A stretch of DNA of 64,000 nt from the NCBI GenBank assembly GCA_965248155.1, contig CBDFIO010000001.1, positions 1,612,001 to 1,676,000 on the forward strand, read 5' to 3'. This DNA is from RFSX01 sp965248155. GTDB lineage: Bacteria > Bacteroidota > Bacteroidia > Chitinophagales > Saprospiraceae. The position numbers were made by a program, and so were the translations under genes. The notes under the pieces were generated by a model. That model was not told the origin of the DNA and made no database searches. It was given only the letters and a program-made list of their open reading frames with translations. Each line of letters starts with the position of its first letter. Position 1 is the first letter of the stretch. This document shows, piece after piece, positions 39,429 to 49,312 of this stretch.

Positions 39429-40007
39429 ATGTCCCTGTTTCTCATTCTCGAAATAATTGCTACCCTATCGGGAATCACATGTGTGATTCTTCAAACCAAA
39501 GAAAAAATTGCAGCATGGGCCTTTGGAATTCTTAGCGTCAGTATTTCAGCATATATATTCTATCATTCCAAGCTCTATTCAGACTTACTTCTCCATGTCG
39601 TTTATATCTTTCTGAATATATATGGGTGGTATATATGGTCGTCCCGTAAGCGGGAAACTGCTCCATCTCCGATATTAATACTTTCAGCCCAAGGAAAAGC
39701 TGCCTCTGTATTCATTATTGCATTATTGACATTAGCGTTAGGATATTTAATGGGAACATATACAGATGCTGACTTATTTTATTTTGATGCTTTTACAACT
39801 TCCGGGAGTCTTGTCGCTCAGTATCTACTAGCAAAGAAATATCTTCAGAATTGGATGATCTGGATAGCTGTTGATCTCGTTGCTATTCCGCTTTATCTCT
39901 ACAAAAGTTTATACTTTTTCTCATTTCTGTTTGCTGTATATCTGGTGATATGTATTTATGGATTTGTGTCTTGGCGGAAGGTGTTTAAGGAGGAGCGAAG
40001 CATTTAA
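39429..40007 (+). CDS. pnuC: PnuC-family transporter, predicted nicotinamide riboside importer
   Basis: A 192-residue membrane protein with about seven hydrophobic segments. Family features: TKEKIAAWAFGILSVSISAY, KLYSDLLLHVVYIFLNIYGW, W-x-x-W in NWMIWIAVDLVAIPLYLYKS with the Asp typical of PnuC, and a terminal YGFVSWRKVF. PnuC proteins carry nicotinamide riboside by facilitated diffusion, driven by later phosphorylation. It has no operon partner; the only NadR-like kinase in the window is next to the other, PnuT-like, copy. A palindrome-rich stretch follows it. Confidence 0.87.
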   Translation: MSLFLILEIIATLSGITCVILQTKEKIAAWAFGILSVSISAYIFYHSKLYSDLLLHVVYIFLNIYGWYIWSSRKRETAPSPILILSAQGKAASVFIIALLTLALGYLMGTYTDADLFYFDAFTTSGSLVAQYLLAKKYLQNWMIWIAVDLVAIPLYLYKSLYFFSFLFAVYLVICIYGFVSWRKVFKEERSI

Positions 40008-40520
40008 ACTTCTTTAAGAATTATCCCTTATTAATTCCCCCTAAAGGGGGACTGGGGGTTAATATAAAAATCAAATCTTAATTTATTAAGTGCTTTTGCC
40101 CAGCCAGAAAAATTCAATGTTTTTTTTGATTTTAATGTTCTTTTAGCATTGAACTAAAACCTGCCTGCCGGCAGGCATGGAAATAAAAGATCTGGAAATT
40201 ATTTTTTTTAATATGTCCTTTTGTCCGGCAACAAAAGGACAATAAATGCCGTCTGAATTAAGGTTTTTAAGCTAGGCTCAGGTTTCACCGCTTCAACTCA
40301 GCAGCCCTCCACTATCGTGTTCCCTCACTTTGAACACCTGTCGGTTTCAATTCCACAAGGTGGAATTCATTCGGTCATCATACTTCGGCAATACTTCGTA
40401 GCCCCAGCCGTAACGGAATACTTTCGCCCCAAGCTGCAATTCAGACTTTTTTAGAATATAATTATTCATGTCTGCTCACCTGCATGGGGAGAATGGAGTT
40501 CGGCTATACTCTAAAAACCT
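40008..40520. repeat. Palindrome-rich non-coding stretch with a relatively GC-rich core
   Basis: Three perfect inverted repeats lie close together: CCCCCTAAAGGGGG at 40037-40050, TGCCTGCCGGCAGGCA at 40162-40177, and GTCCTTTTGT/ACAAAAGGAC with a 6-base loop at 40215-40240. A fourth, TTCCAC-AAG-GTGGAA, lies at about 40350-40365. The part from 40262 to 40500 is visibly richer in G and C than flanking genes and contains a 40-codon minus-strand frame. The first two palindromes resemble short dispersed repeats common in Bacteroidota genomes. The set may be a hotspot for small mobile repeats, or serve as a terminator after pnuC and after the convergent hydrolase gene. Confidence 0.6.
40347..40469 (-). 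other. Possible 40-codon small ORF in the GC-richer island
   Basis: ATG at 40469 to TGA at 40347 encodes a 40-residue basic/aromatic peptide beginning MNNYILKKSELQLGAKVF and containing RYGWGYEVLPKYDD. Base use is unlike nearby genes (many G/C third positions). It may be a relic or a conserved part of a dispersed repeat rather than an expressed gene. No clear ribosome-binding site or promoter is seen. Confidence 0.25.
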
Positions 40521-42422
40521 TTAATCGTTTACATCAGATTGCATCATAATCGGAAGCCTGATGACAGATTGATATTTTCCTCCGTGATGAATAACATTTG
40601 TTGCAATAACTGACTCCTTCTCATCAAAGTTATTTCCTCCTGTGTTAAGATTCCTAGTGAATCGAGGGAAATTACTACTGGATATTTCTATTCGAATCCG
40701 ATGCCCTTTTTTAAAATAATTACTTGTTGACATCGGTGTCATATTGATCTCATATACTTCTCCCTCTTCCATAAGTTTTTCTTCCTCATATCCATCTTTA
40801 TATCTTGCTCGCTGAATCGTTTCATCAAGATTATATGCTTTTCCATCAGGATAAACATCTATAATCTTAATCGTGTAGTCTGTGTCTTTTGCATCAGAAG
40901 ATACATATAACTTAGTTTCGATAAAACCCGTCACTTCTATACCCTCTTCTAAAGCTTCTGAAGTATAAACCAATATATCATTCCGGATTTCCATCTCTTG
41001 CTGATCAAACGAGCCTCCTTGGATGGCATTTCCTGTACAACAAACATTACCTCCATAAGACATCACCGGATCCATAGGATCATATTTGTAACTATCAGAT
41101 CCTTCCTGCTCAGAATGTTCAACATCCAATTTCCCATCGCCAGACACACTGTTAGCTCCTTGCGTACTGCTCAGAAAATAATCTGTCATCTGAGCTTGCC
41201 GAGGAGGCCATTCATCAGCATGTTGCCACTTATTACTGCCCATCGTATAATATTGAACTCTAGCCGTTTTTGATTTGAAGTCATTCTCTTCTCCTTTTAG
41301 TAAATAATCAAACCATCCATAAATCTGATCTTTATAATTAAGTCGAGCATCACCTACACTCCTTTCACCTACAATGGTATTCTCAGTTGCTCTGGTATAT
41401 CTGCAATGCAAAGTTGGTGCTATTACAAGATATTGTTGATCGGCTATTTCAGAAGAAGTATTGTTTCTTACATGATTGAACAATGCCAAATTTGGACTGA
41501 TGGAAACATCGTACCATGAGCAAAACCAAAAACTAGGTGTATTGAATCCCATATCATCATGATACAATCCTCCTTCAAACCAAGCCGGATCATTGGGTTT
41601 TCTAAGTATCATCTTATCATAGATCTCATGCTTTCCATTGATGTTCTTCAGGATATCTTTTACAGGAAGGTGTGACAAGGCTTCTGACATATCCACTGGG
41701 GGATTTTCAGGTGCCAGGTCATAAAATCTACTGATCCTGATCAGGTCTTCTTGGGTGGCTCCCTGAGGAATCCTTGGTTTAAACTTATCATGCTCAACAC
41801 CGTACAACCAAGACGTGAAAAGCATTTGTTGTGCACCTCCTCGATACCAGTTACCTTGCTCATAATAATCTCCTACTCTTCCCACTCCTGCACCATAACC
41901 TTGAGGAACCATGGCCGCCAATGCCGGATGCCCTTTCGCTGCTGCAGCCATTTGCCACTCCGCTGTTGATGAGCATCCAAAGAGCCCTATCTTACCATTA
42001 CCCCATTCTTGTTTTTCCATCCAGCTAAATGCATCTTCTGCATCGCTAAGCGGTAATCCCAAAATATCCCATTCTCCTTCTGAAAAATAGCGTCCTCTTT
42101 CATTTTGAACTACGTAAGCATATCCTCTTTTAACAGCTTCATAGGCTCTTTGTGCAGTTCTTGTCCGACGCTCACCATCTCCCCATTCATTAAAGTTGTA
42201 TGGTGTCCTTGAGAATATTATTGGAACCGGTTTATCAGTTTTAGGACGATAAATATCCGTGCAAAGTCTGATGCCATCTCTCATTGGCATCATAACTTTT
42301 TGGTCAACAATAGCTATGGAATCAATTTTTCTAAAAATATCATCATTGTCTTGAGCTTGAATGGTGTCAGCAAAAATAAAACTGAGAATTAAAGCACAAA
42401 TTGGTAAGAATAGCTTTTTCAT
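40521..42422 (-). CDS. CocE/NonD-family hydrolase (X-Pro dipeptidyl-peptidase S15-like), secreted
   Basis: A 633-residue protein from ATG 42422, chosen because it begins the signal peptide MKKLFLPICALILSFIFADTI; the frame is open a further 11 codons upstream. The S15/CocE alpha/beta-hydrolase domain has VMMPMRDGIRLCTDIYRP, IFSRTPYNF, YVVQNERGRYFSEGEW, and the nucleophile region GKIGLFGCSSTAEWQMAAAA. There the family's GxSYxG elbow reads G-C-S-S-T. A C-terminal jelly-roll (X-Pro_C type) domain follows (TKLYVSSDAKDTDYTIKIIDVYPDGKAY, split by the domain core). Relatives include glutaryl-7-ACA acylase and cocaine esterase; the substrate here is unknown. It acts in the periplasm or outside. Confidence 0.92.
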   Translation of the reverse strand: MKKLFLPICALILSFIFADTIQAQDNDDIFRKIDSIAIVDQKVMMPMRDGIRLCTDIYRPKTDKPVPIIFSRTPYNFNEWGDGERRTRTAQRAYEAVKRGYAYVVQNERGRYFSEGEWDILGLPLSDAEDAFSWMEKQEWGNGKIGLFGCSSTAEWQMAAAAKGHPALAAMVPQGYGAGVGRVGDYYEQGNWYRGGAQQMLFTSWLYGVEHDKFKPRIPQGATQEDLIRISRFYDLAPENPPVDMSEALSHLPVKDILKNINGKHEIYDKMILRKPNDPAWFEGGLYHDDMGFNTPSFWFCSWYDVSISPNLALFNHVRNNTSSEIADQQYLVIAPTLHCRYTRATENTIVGERSVGDARLNYKDQIYGWFDYLLKGEENDFKSKTARVQYYTMGSNKWQHADEWPPRQAQMTDYFLSSTQGANSVSGDGKLDVEHSEQEGSDSYKYDPMDPVMSYGGNVCCTGNAIQGGSFDQQEMEIRNDILVYTSEALEEGIEVTGFIETKLYVSSDAKDTDYTIKIIDVYPDGKAYNLDETIQRARYKDGYEEEKLMEEGEVYEINMTPMSTSNYFKKGHRIRIEISSSNFPRFTRNLNTGGNNFDEKESVIATNVIHHGGKYQSVIRLPIMMQSDVND

Positions 42423-42517
42423 TAATTTATAGTTGAGTGAGCTATAAATGTACAATGAAGTTTTTTAAAATTGGATAGATTAAATCAAGTACGGGAAATT
42501 GAATATTTCCATTGTCT

Positions 42518-45208
42518 TTATTTCTTAAAGAACCTGTACGTAAATTTCATTAAGAAAATATTGTCAAAAGAATTTCCAAACAGATCATCTCCTAATGAAG
42601 AGAATATTTTTTTATTAGGATCTCCTGAATTGGTAGTAGATTGTGTCCATACCAAGAAAAATTCTGATCCCGGTTGATATTCCCATCTGATGACCAGGTT
42701 AGATCTAAACTGGAGGAAGTTAAATTCAGGATTCCCAAATGTATAATCAATAGACCCATCCTTGTCTTCGTCGATTAAAAAATCAGAAGTATTTCCATCA
42801 ACAAATATTTGTTCATCATCATATAGCGCAAATCTTTCTGTATATACCGGCGCTTGAGGATCAGTTATATATTTATAATCCTTGTAATTACCTTTTGACA
42901 CAAAAGGTTGACCCCAATATTGTATTGACAACTCTGGTGTAAGACTATAACTCACTCGAGTAGACATCGAAAAAGTCTGTTGCTTGACAGTGGCAGTAAT
43001 GTATCGCTGTTCACCCTGGAAAAATCTGGAAGAGACGTTCTGAATAACACGATTATTTAGGTTAAAGTTAGGATTGAGTGTGAGTTTTAACTTATCACTT
43101 GGTTGAGCTGAAATCCATACTCCACCTCCGTATCCACTTACAGCACCAGCATCGACCCCCGTAGATTTACCACCAGAAAAATTTAGTCCTCCTCTCACTT
43201 TCTTGCGCTCATCAGAATTTATATTTATCCAACTAAAAAAACCTGGCGAACGTCTAAGCATCGGACCTCCAAATAATGATTTAGGTGAATGATCTTTGAT
43301 TTCATATGTAGTACCAAAATTAATTCCCAAATAATTTTTAAGGATGCATGAATGTTCGAATTGATTGCATTGTAGATGTATTCACCGCCTGTAGTCCATC
43401 TTTGGTAATGGTTCCCATTAATTCGTAAGGATCGGAATATTGAAAAAGGTTTAGGAAATCGATATCCTATCCAGGTGACATGATTAATCTCATCTGCAGT
43501 ATTTAAAAATCCAATGTCATTTAATTCAAGATCAGGAGATCTCCATGTGACACCGGATTGAAAACTTAAATTATCTTTTCCTCCATAATTTGCAATAGAG
43601 AACGTTCCCCCATTCCCTGACAAATTGGTTAATTGATCATCTACAGAAACATGATCTGCATCTGCTCTTTGGAAGTAATGCTCAAAGCTTGTTTGGGTTT
43701 GATAAATTTTTTGGGCTGTTCCTTCTACATTGCTAAATATATACTTTGCTCTTATCTGCCATTCCCTGCCTTTCCAGGAATGTAATAAATCGATTCCACC
43801 GGATATGGCCTCTTTATGAAATTGATCTTCTAATCCGGTTCCATCCAGTTTTCTGTGGACCCCCTGTTAATTTGGCTCCTATTCTTGTCGCTCCTTCTCT
43901 AAAATCTTTAGCTAATCCTGCCACGAAATAATTAGTTAATGGTTCAACGATTTCTGAACTTTTTTCTCCCTGATTATCAATTTTGGCAGATTCTTCCGCT
44001 GTAACACTTTCCAATAATGAAATTGACCACCCATCTTTCGTCTTTCCACTGACTTTCACGGACCCTAGAATAGTTGTAAAATCAGGTTGATCAAGATAAA
44101 CACCGGATGGAACAGAAATATTACCCTTAGGTGATGATCCTATTCTTCTACTATAAAAAAGGTTGTCATTGCCAAAAGGTCCTCCGGCTTCCAAACGTGA
44201 CACTGAAAATTCAAATAAATTAGCATTCTCCACAAAGAAAGGTCTTCTTTCACCGAAGAATATCCTAAATCCATCTAATGTGAGCGCTGATGGATCTGCT
44301 TCTACTTGCCCAAAATCTGGATTGATAGTGAAATCCAAAGTTAAGTCAGAAGTCAGGCCATATTTGCCATCCAATCCAAAATTGAGACGTGTATTAGTTC
44401 CATCTGCAAATGGATTACCTTCTACTTTTTCAAATGTTTCAATTCCAGCAACAACAAATGGTTGTAATTCTAACTGCTTTATCAGCTGGATCCCTTTGAT
44501 ACCGTGCATCTCTCCAAAATTGCTTACCCAACCGGATACATTTTGGGGAATCCACTGCCAGGTACTTCTTTCGTCACTGCCAAAATCTCTTCGCATAACA
44601 TTGAAGCCCCAAACGTGTTCTTCTTTTTCTCCAAATCGCAATTGACTCATTGGGATCTTAACTTCTGCAGTCCACCCTTCATCATCAATATTCGTTTCTG
44701 CGAACCATATGGGATTCCAATTTGTATCCCAATTACTACCATTACCAGTTATAAATTCATCTCCTTTTACGCCTGATACCGAAGTTGTAAAAGAAAATGC
44801 TGTGCTTTTATCAAAATAACTATCAATATTAATTTCAACCCAGTCTCCCGGAAAATTATCCCGACGACTAAGACGGTTCTCAATATTTGAGGGATCCTCA
44901 TGATAACACTTAAATGCTGCATACAAGTTTTTTTCATCATAAATGATTTTAAACTTGGTTTGCCGTTTTGGTTTCTCACCATTATTTGGATTATGAACAG
45001 TAAAATTTTCTGCCCAAGGAACGGCATCCCAGATCGCATCATCAATAATACCATCTATCAATGGAGAATTATCTGAACTAATTCCAGATGTTTGATATGA
45101 TCTTTTCTCGTAAGTCATTTCAGGTTCACTTTCTATATCTTGGGGTTGGGCAAATGAAAGGCTGGTAAAACCCAATAGACTAAGGCTAAGGCAGTAGAGT
45201 TTTTTCAT
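42518..45208 (-). pseudogene. DUF5916-like outer-membrane protein with N-terminal CBM9-like domain, two frame breaks
   Basis: The reading frame is split in three: 45208 to ~43860, ~43857 to ~43340, and ~43330 to 42518. Removing one C from the C5 run at 43860-43864 joins parts one and two (LTGVHRKLDGTGLEDQF), and adding one base to the T5 run near 43336 joins parts two and three (LKNYLGINFGTTYEI). The restored protein is ~897 residues. It has a signal peptide (MKKLYCLSLSLLGFTSLSFAQ), a CBM9-like domain (PLIDGIIDDAIWDAVPWAENF, FKIIYDEKNLYAAF), the DUF5916 core (TINPDFGQVEADPSALTLDG split after EAD, FFGERRPFFVENANLF) and a barrel ending LMKFTYRFFKK. Function unknown; possibly glycan binding or transport at the outer membrane. 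Confidence 0.88.
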
Positions 45209-45323
45209 AAGGCTTGGATCAGAATGTATGCGTAATATTACTATCTAAACGCAAAAAACAATGTAATATTCCGATGAACCGGGAGAATAGCAAGACCAAA
45301 AAAGAGTTTAGCTCTCCGAAATT

Positions 45324-46601
45324 CTATGAATTAGAATTCAAGTCAGAAATAAGCTTAAGTGCAAGTTTTTGGGATTTCCCATCCCATTCTGTATCAATAA
45401 CATCATTGTAATATTTTGCCTTTTGATATAACAAAGGATCAGATTCAAAATCTATGATATATTTAATAAGCTCTTCCATTGATGCCGCTTTTTTAATCAT
45501 CCCATGACGGACATATCCATAGTAATCTGAAACCGGAGGAGACCCAAATTCATAATAGATGCTTTCAATATTAAGTAGAGTAGCTTCCAAATGTGTAGAA
45601 GTATGAGATGCAATTAAGAAGTCTAGCTCTTTAAGGAATTCAAATTCAGGGACCGCCCTACTATCTGATTTCATTATACCAGCTGGTAAATCGATCTCTC
45701 TGATATCACGGGGATGTGGTCTATAGATTATATTCCTATCTGGAAATCGCTTGGATAAGCTGATCAATAATTTGTGAACTTCATTATTGTCGTCCAACAA
45801 ATTTCCACCGACTCCTATCGTTCGGATTGATTGGCGAACAGCTTTGAAAGAATAAAAGTCATCAAATTTTGGCATCCCAATTAATTCTACTGTCCCTGAG
45901 ATTTCTTTGTTTCTACTTCTGTATTTATCAAGTGTATCTTCACCTTCTAATAATGAAAGATCATATTTCAATGGAGGAAAGTATTCAGAAACTGAGGCAT
46001 GTTGCAGATAGACAGTTTTGATGTTATTGTTTTTCCCCGCCAATAGCAATGCACGGTTCTTAAATAGATGATCATTTGCAAAAACAAGCATTGAAGGTGA
46101 ATTCTTTTCTAACATTTTCATAGCCCCATTGTAGGCAATTACAGCTTCGAATAGAATATCAACAATCCGATTGACCTTTTCTTTTCCATGACGCTTTGAT
46201 AAAAACCTATAGCTGCCAAAAAACTTATAAATCCCCCAAAGGCCTTGGTGGAAACTTAATCTTGGATAAATTCCCATACGATTATTGAAAGGTGCGCTGT
46301 AAGTTGAAACAAATTGACATTCCGGTACTTCCTCTTTGATAAAGGAAAGACTTGAAATGGTATTCAAACTATTAATAACCAGCCAAGGTTTATTGGAAAG
46401 TTGCTTTGATGCAGAACTACTAAATACTTTTATCAAGGCTTTATTCAAATAAACCAGGTTAAACAATAGATATTTGATGAAAGTGAAAAGGATTGACCAC
46501 CATCGTTGAAGTTTATTAGACTTTTTTCGGGTCAAAATCTCTTCATGAGGAATATGCAGATAGATATAACAAATATCTTCTATGATCTCATGATACTTCA
46601 C
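45324..46601 (-). CDS. Capsule/polysialyltransferase-like GT-B protein
   Basis: A 425-residue cytosolic or membrane-associated protein with a GTG start. The C-terminal half is GT-B-like: VYLQHASVSEYFPPLKYDLS, IGVGGNLLDDNNE, NIIYRPHPRD, and LDFLIASHTSTHLEATLLNI followed by VSDYYGYV. The 'RPHPRD' and 'S.TSTxLEA' segments resemble capsule polysaccharide transferases and polysialyltransferases. The N-terminal third is poorly conserved and has a hydrophobic stretch (~38-55). It is next to the synthase and CMP-transferase genes for a nonulosonic acid, 18 bases downstream of neuB, and could add that sugar to a surface glycan. Donor and acceptor are inferred from position only. Confidence 0.7.
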   Translation of the reverse strand: MKYHEIIEDICYIYLHIPHEEILTRKKSNKLQRWWSILFTFIKYLLFNLVYLNKALIKVFSSSASKQLSNKPWLVINSLNTISSLSFIKEEVPECQFVSTYSAPFNNRMGIYPRLSFHQGLWGIYKFFGSYRFLSKRHGKEKVNRIVDILFEAVIAYNGAMKMLEKNSPSMLVFANDHLFKNRALLLAGKNNNIKTVYLQHASVSEYFPPLKYDLSLLEGEDTLDKYRSRNKEISGTVELIGMPKFDDFYSFKAVRQSIRTIGVGGNLLDDNNEVHKLLISLSKRFPDRNIIYRPHPRDIREIDLPAGIMKSDSRAVPEFEFLKELDFLIASHTSTHLEATLLNIESIYYEFGSPPVSDYYGYVRHGMIKKAASMEELIKYIIDFESDPLLYQKAKYYNDVIDTEWDGKSQKLALKLISDLNSNS

Positions 46602-46619
46602 AATAGATTATCCTTTTAA

Positions 46620-47675
46620 TTATTTAATATCGTCCCAGTTTAGGACATCATCCTCCATAATATCTCTTGCTGCTATTTTTCCAATAAGCTCATCAATATT
46701 TGCCGGACTTATTCCTGTCGCCGGTCTTTTCCAAGTGAGATCTTCATGGCCAATTATTTCTCCTTTGGAAATATTTTTAGATGCCACAAGACTTCGTCTG
46801 GCATTCTGTATAGCTAGAGATTCCGACGCCTGGGGATCCAAGTTAAACTCTCCTAAACTCACATTAAGCTTTTGTATTCGTTGATTAAACAACTTCATAT
46901 CCTTGACATCCATGGCATGATAATGATCATTTCCGGGAAGGCTTTTATCATGTGTGAAATGCTTTTCAATTACAACCGCTCCCAATAGAAATGCTGTTTC
47001 CAAAATCTTCATATCATGAGGCAAAGTATGGTCCGAATATCCTGTTACACACCTTGGCCATTTCTCTTTAATCATTGAAATCCTCCGAAGATTTGCATTC
47101 TCATCCAGGGTGGGATAATTAAGAACACAATGCATAAGACATAATGGGTTGTTGTTGTTCATCCAACTTATAGCTTCATCGATTTCGAATGCATTTGATG
47201 CCCCGGTTGACAATATGATTGGTTTATCATATCGTGATATCTTCTGAATAAAAGGCTTATTCGTAATATCTGAAGAAGATATTTTAAAGGAGTTCATTAG
47301 AGGATTTAAAAAGTTGGCAGATTCAAGATCAAAAGGTGTTGATAAAAATTCTATACCTGCAGAATCACAATATTCTTTTAAAGCTTCAAATTCACTTTTC
47401 CAAAATTTATCGTGCTTTTTAAAAAGTTCGTACTGACTGGTCGTCGTTTCTTTTGTTGTGTCCCAATAAGCAGGACTATGTTTGGACGCCAAAGTAGATG
47501 CTTTATAAGATTGAAACTTAGCAGCCTGACACCCGCCTTCTCTTGCTTCATCTATCAATCGCTTAGCCAAGTCCATTGAATTCTCATGATTCACGCCAAT
47601 CTCTGCAATTATAAAGGGTGATTCCACTTTACCCTTCGATAATATCGCTGTTCTAATATATTCTGCACTGGTCAT
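46620..47675 (-). CDS. neuB: N-acetylneuraminate synthase family protein (NeuB/LegI type)
   Basis: A 351-residue enzyme condensing phosphoenolpyruvate with an N-acetylmannosamine-type sugar to form a nine-carbon sugar acid. The TIM-barrel segments are FIIAEIGVNHENSMDLAKRL, AAKFQSYKA, GIEFLSTPFDLESANFL, FKISSSDITN, ILSTGAS, HCVLNYPT, GYSDHT and VIEKHFTHDKSLPGNDH. The C-terminal SAF domain carries RRSLVASKNISKGEII and LTWKRPATGISPANI, nearer to NeuB/LegI (KRPxxGISP) than to PseI. The start overlaps the stop of the upstream fusion gene by four bases (ATGA), so the two are coupled. Confidence 0.93.
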   Translation of the reverse strand: MTSAEYIRTAILSKGKVESPFIIAEIGVNHENSMDLAKRLIDEAREGGCQAAKFQSYKASTLASKHSPAYWDTTKETTTSQYELFKKHDKFWKSEFEALKEYCDSAGIEFLSTPFDLESANFLNPLMNSFKISSSDITNKPFIQKISRYDKPIILSTGASNAFEIDEAISWMNNNNPLCLMHCVLNYPTLDENANLRRISMIKEKWPRCVTGYSDHTLPHDMKILETAFLLGAVVIEKHFTHDKSLPGNDHYHAMDVKDMKLFNQRIQKLNVSLGEFNLDPQASESLAIQNARRSLVASKNISKGEIIGHEDLTWKRPATGISPANIDELIGKIAARDIMEDDVLNWDDIK

Positions 47676-49312
47676 CTACTATTTATGTTCTTATAGATTA
47701 ATTCAATAACTCTCGACTTTCCCTTCGTCAAATCCAAAGCTAGCATTTTACTCGTGCTATCCATTCTATGATCATATTCAAGCGCTACTAAAAATATATC
47801 AAATAGAGTATCTGACTCTAAACCTGTTCCCATCCCAATATTGATAAAACCATGTTCTTGACTTGGAAAGAGGTGAGTCATTTCTCGTTGGTTTTGGCAA
47901 AGCACCACACTAGGAATTCCTAAGCTAGCTAATTCCAAAGTTGTTCGTCCTGCCGAAGAGAAAGCAAGATCATTTTTCAACATAATTTCGCTCATGTTAG
48001 AAACCTTGTGGTATAAATTGATATCCTCAAATTCGGGATTTATAGAATGTTCGTATCCTAGTCCAAGTACAACATCAATGTTGATCTTATTCTTTTTACA
48101 GAAAGGATAGATTATTTTCAAAACCATGTTTGTGTAATCCTTAGGATCAGTACCTCCAAATGTTACTAATACACTTTCTACTTCGGTCTTTGTTTCTTTC
48201 TTACCACTCAATAAAAATTCGTCTCGTAATATCGAATAGTTATGACCGAAATATCTGCTATCATCGGAATCTTCCGGGTTTTGATACATTGCATTAATGG
48301 TAACATCACTGGCAAATGACCCCGGTCCTAGGTCTTCAAAATTGATTACAGTACTAACAATACTTTTGAGTTCAAGAATATAATTTTCTGTAGTATCCAA
48401 AATATCATTGAGGACAACATCAGGCTTCAGAGATTTGATATCGTCTAGAATATTGTCAGCGCTTTGAATAAAATTAGGATAATGAAAGCTCTTAACCAGT
48501 GCTCTTCCTATTTGACTTTTCTTGTCAAATAGAAAAAGAACTTCATGATCGAGAATTTCATTGGCGATATTCAAAGATCTGTATACATGTCCTAATCCAA
48601 TTTCAGGATAGCCACTTACAACAAATAAAATCTTCTTTCGTGTTAAATAGTAACTGCATAAGTTCCAATCTTCGAAAGTGTCTATGTCAATTGATTCTGG
48701 ACTTGCTAGTGGAAATAAATCCACGGTTTGCCCTATCCTACTTTCTTCTGTTATAGTCGTGCTTCTGCAAATCACAAATCCCCCCGTTTCTTTATATACA
48801 GGAGTAAGTTCCTGACGGTTAACACGTTTCTGATAGTTAGCTACAAAATTATTACTTCCATCCTTACTCCATGTTAGGTGTGTATCTTCAGTGGCTGAAA
48901 TAAGGGTATCAATCGTTTTATTTTCAACCATTTTATGAATGGCTTCATCTAAAGATTTTGTCTTCAATAATGGTGAAGTGGGTTGAATTGTTATTATGAG
49001 ATCAAAGTCTCTTTCTTCCTTTTGATTAGCCTGAATGTAAGCATCATAAATAACAGGATCAAGGGTGGTAGAATCTTCTGCTAGTTGAGGAGACCGATCA
49101 ATGACCTTGGCTCCACATTTTTTTGCAATCGCTTTAATCTCTTCATCATCTGTTGAGAGATAGACACTTAAATTCCATTTTGAAGAAAGACAATTTTGGA
49201 TACTGTACCATATTAATGGCTTACCGTTTAAACTCCGTAAGTTTTTACGAGGGATACCCTTAGAATTTCCACGGGCAGGAATTACAACAAGAATATTAGG
49301 TGACTTTTCCAT
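47672..49312 (-). CDS. Fusion of CMP-nonulosonate synthetase (NeuA/LegF-like) and PseG-like hydrolase
   Basis: A 546-residue two-domain protein. Residues ~1-222 are the cytidylyltransferase: VIPARGNSKGIPRKNLRSLN, QPTSPLLKTKSLDEA and the acidic ESIDIDTFEDW at the end. The KGI form of the N-terminal motif is that of NeuA/LegF; PseF usually has KRI. Residues ~225-546 are GT-B-like and match PseG/SpsG: SGYPEIGLGHVYRSLNIA with the catalytic His of G-x-G-H-x-x-R, FGGTDPKDYT, and AFSSAGRTTLELASLGIP. PseG removes UDP from a 2,4-diacetamido sugar before the NeuB-type condensation. One chain would thus hold steps just before and just after NeuB. The linker is short and no frame change is seen. Confidence 0.9.
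   Translation of the reverse strand: MEKSPNILVVIPARGNSKGIPRKNLRSLNGKPLIWYSIQNCLSSKWNLSVYLSTDDEEIKAIAKKCGAKVIDRSPQLAEDSTTLDPVIYDAYIQANQKEERDFDLIITIQPTSPLLKTKSLDEAIHKMVENKTIDTLISATEDTHLTWSKDGSNNFVANYQKRVNRQELTPVYKETGGFVICRSTTITEESRIGQTVDLFPLASPESIDIDTFEDWNLCSYYLTRKKILFVVSGYPEIGLGHVYRSLNIANEILDHEVLFLFDKKSQIGRALVKSFHYPNFIQSADNILDDIKSLKPDVVLNDILDTTENYILELKSIVSTVINFEDLGPGSFASDVTINAMYQNPEDSDDSRYFGHNYSILRDEFLLSGKKETKTEVESVLVTFGGTDPKDYTNMVLKIIYPFCKKNKINIDVVLGLGYEHSINPEFEDINLYHKVSNMSEIMLKNDLAFSSAGRTTLELASLGIPSVVLCQNQREMTHLFPSQEHGFINIGMGTGLESDTLFDIFLVALEYDHRMDSTSKMLALDLTKGKSRVIELIYKNINSR

Noticed and set aside
44163..44776. Plus-strand open frames of 90-160 codons
   Set aside because: They lie antisense to the DUF5916-like coding region, which has clear domain motifs.
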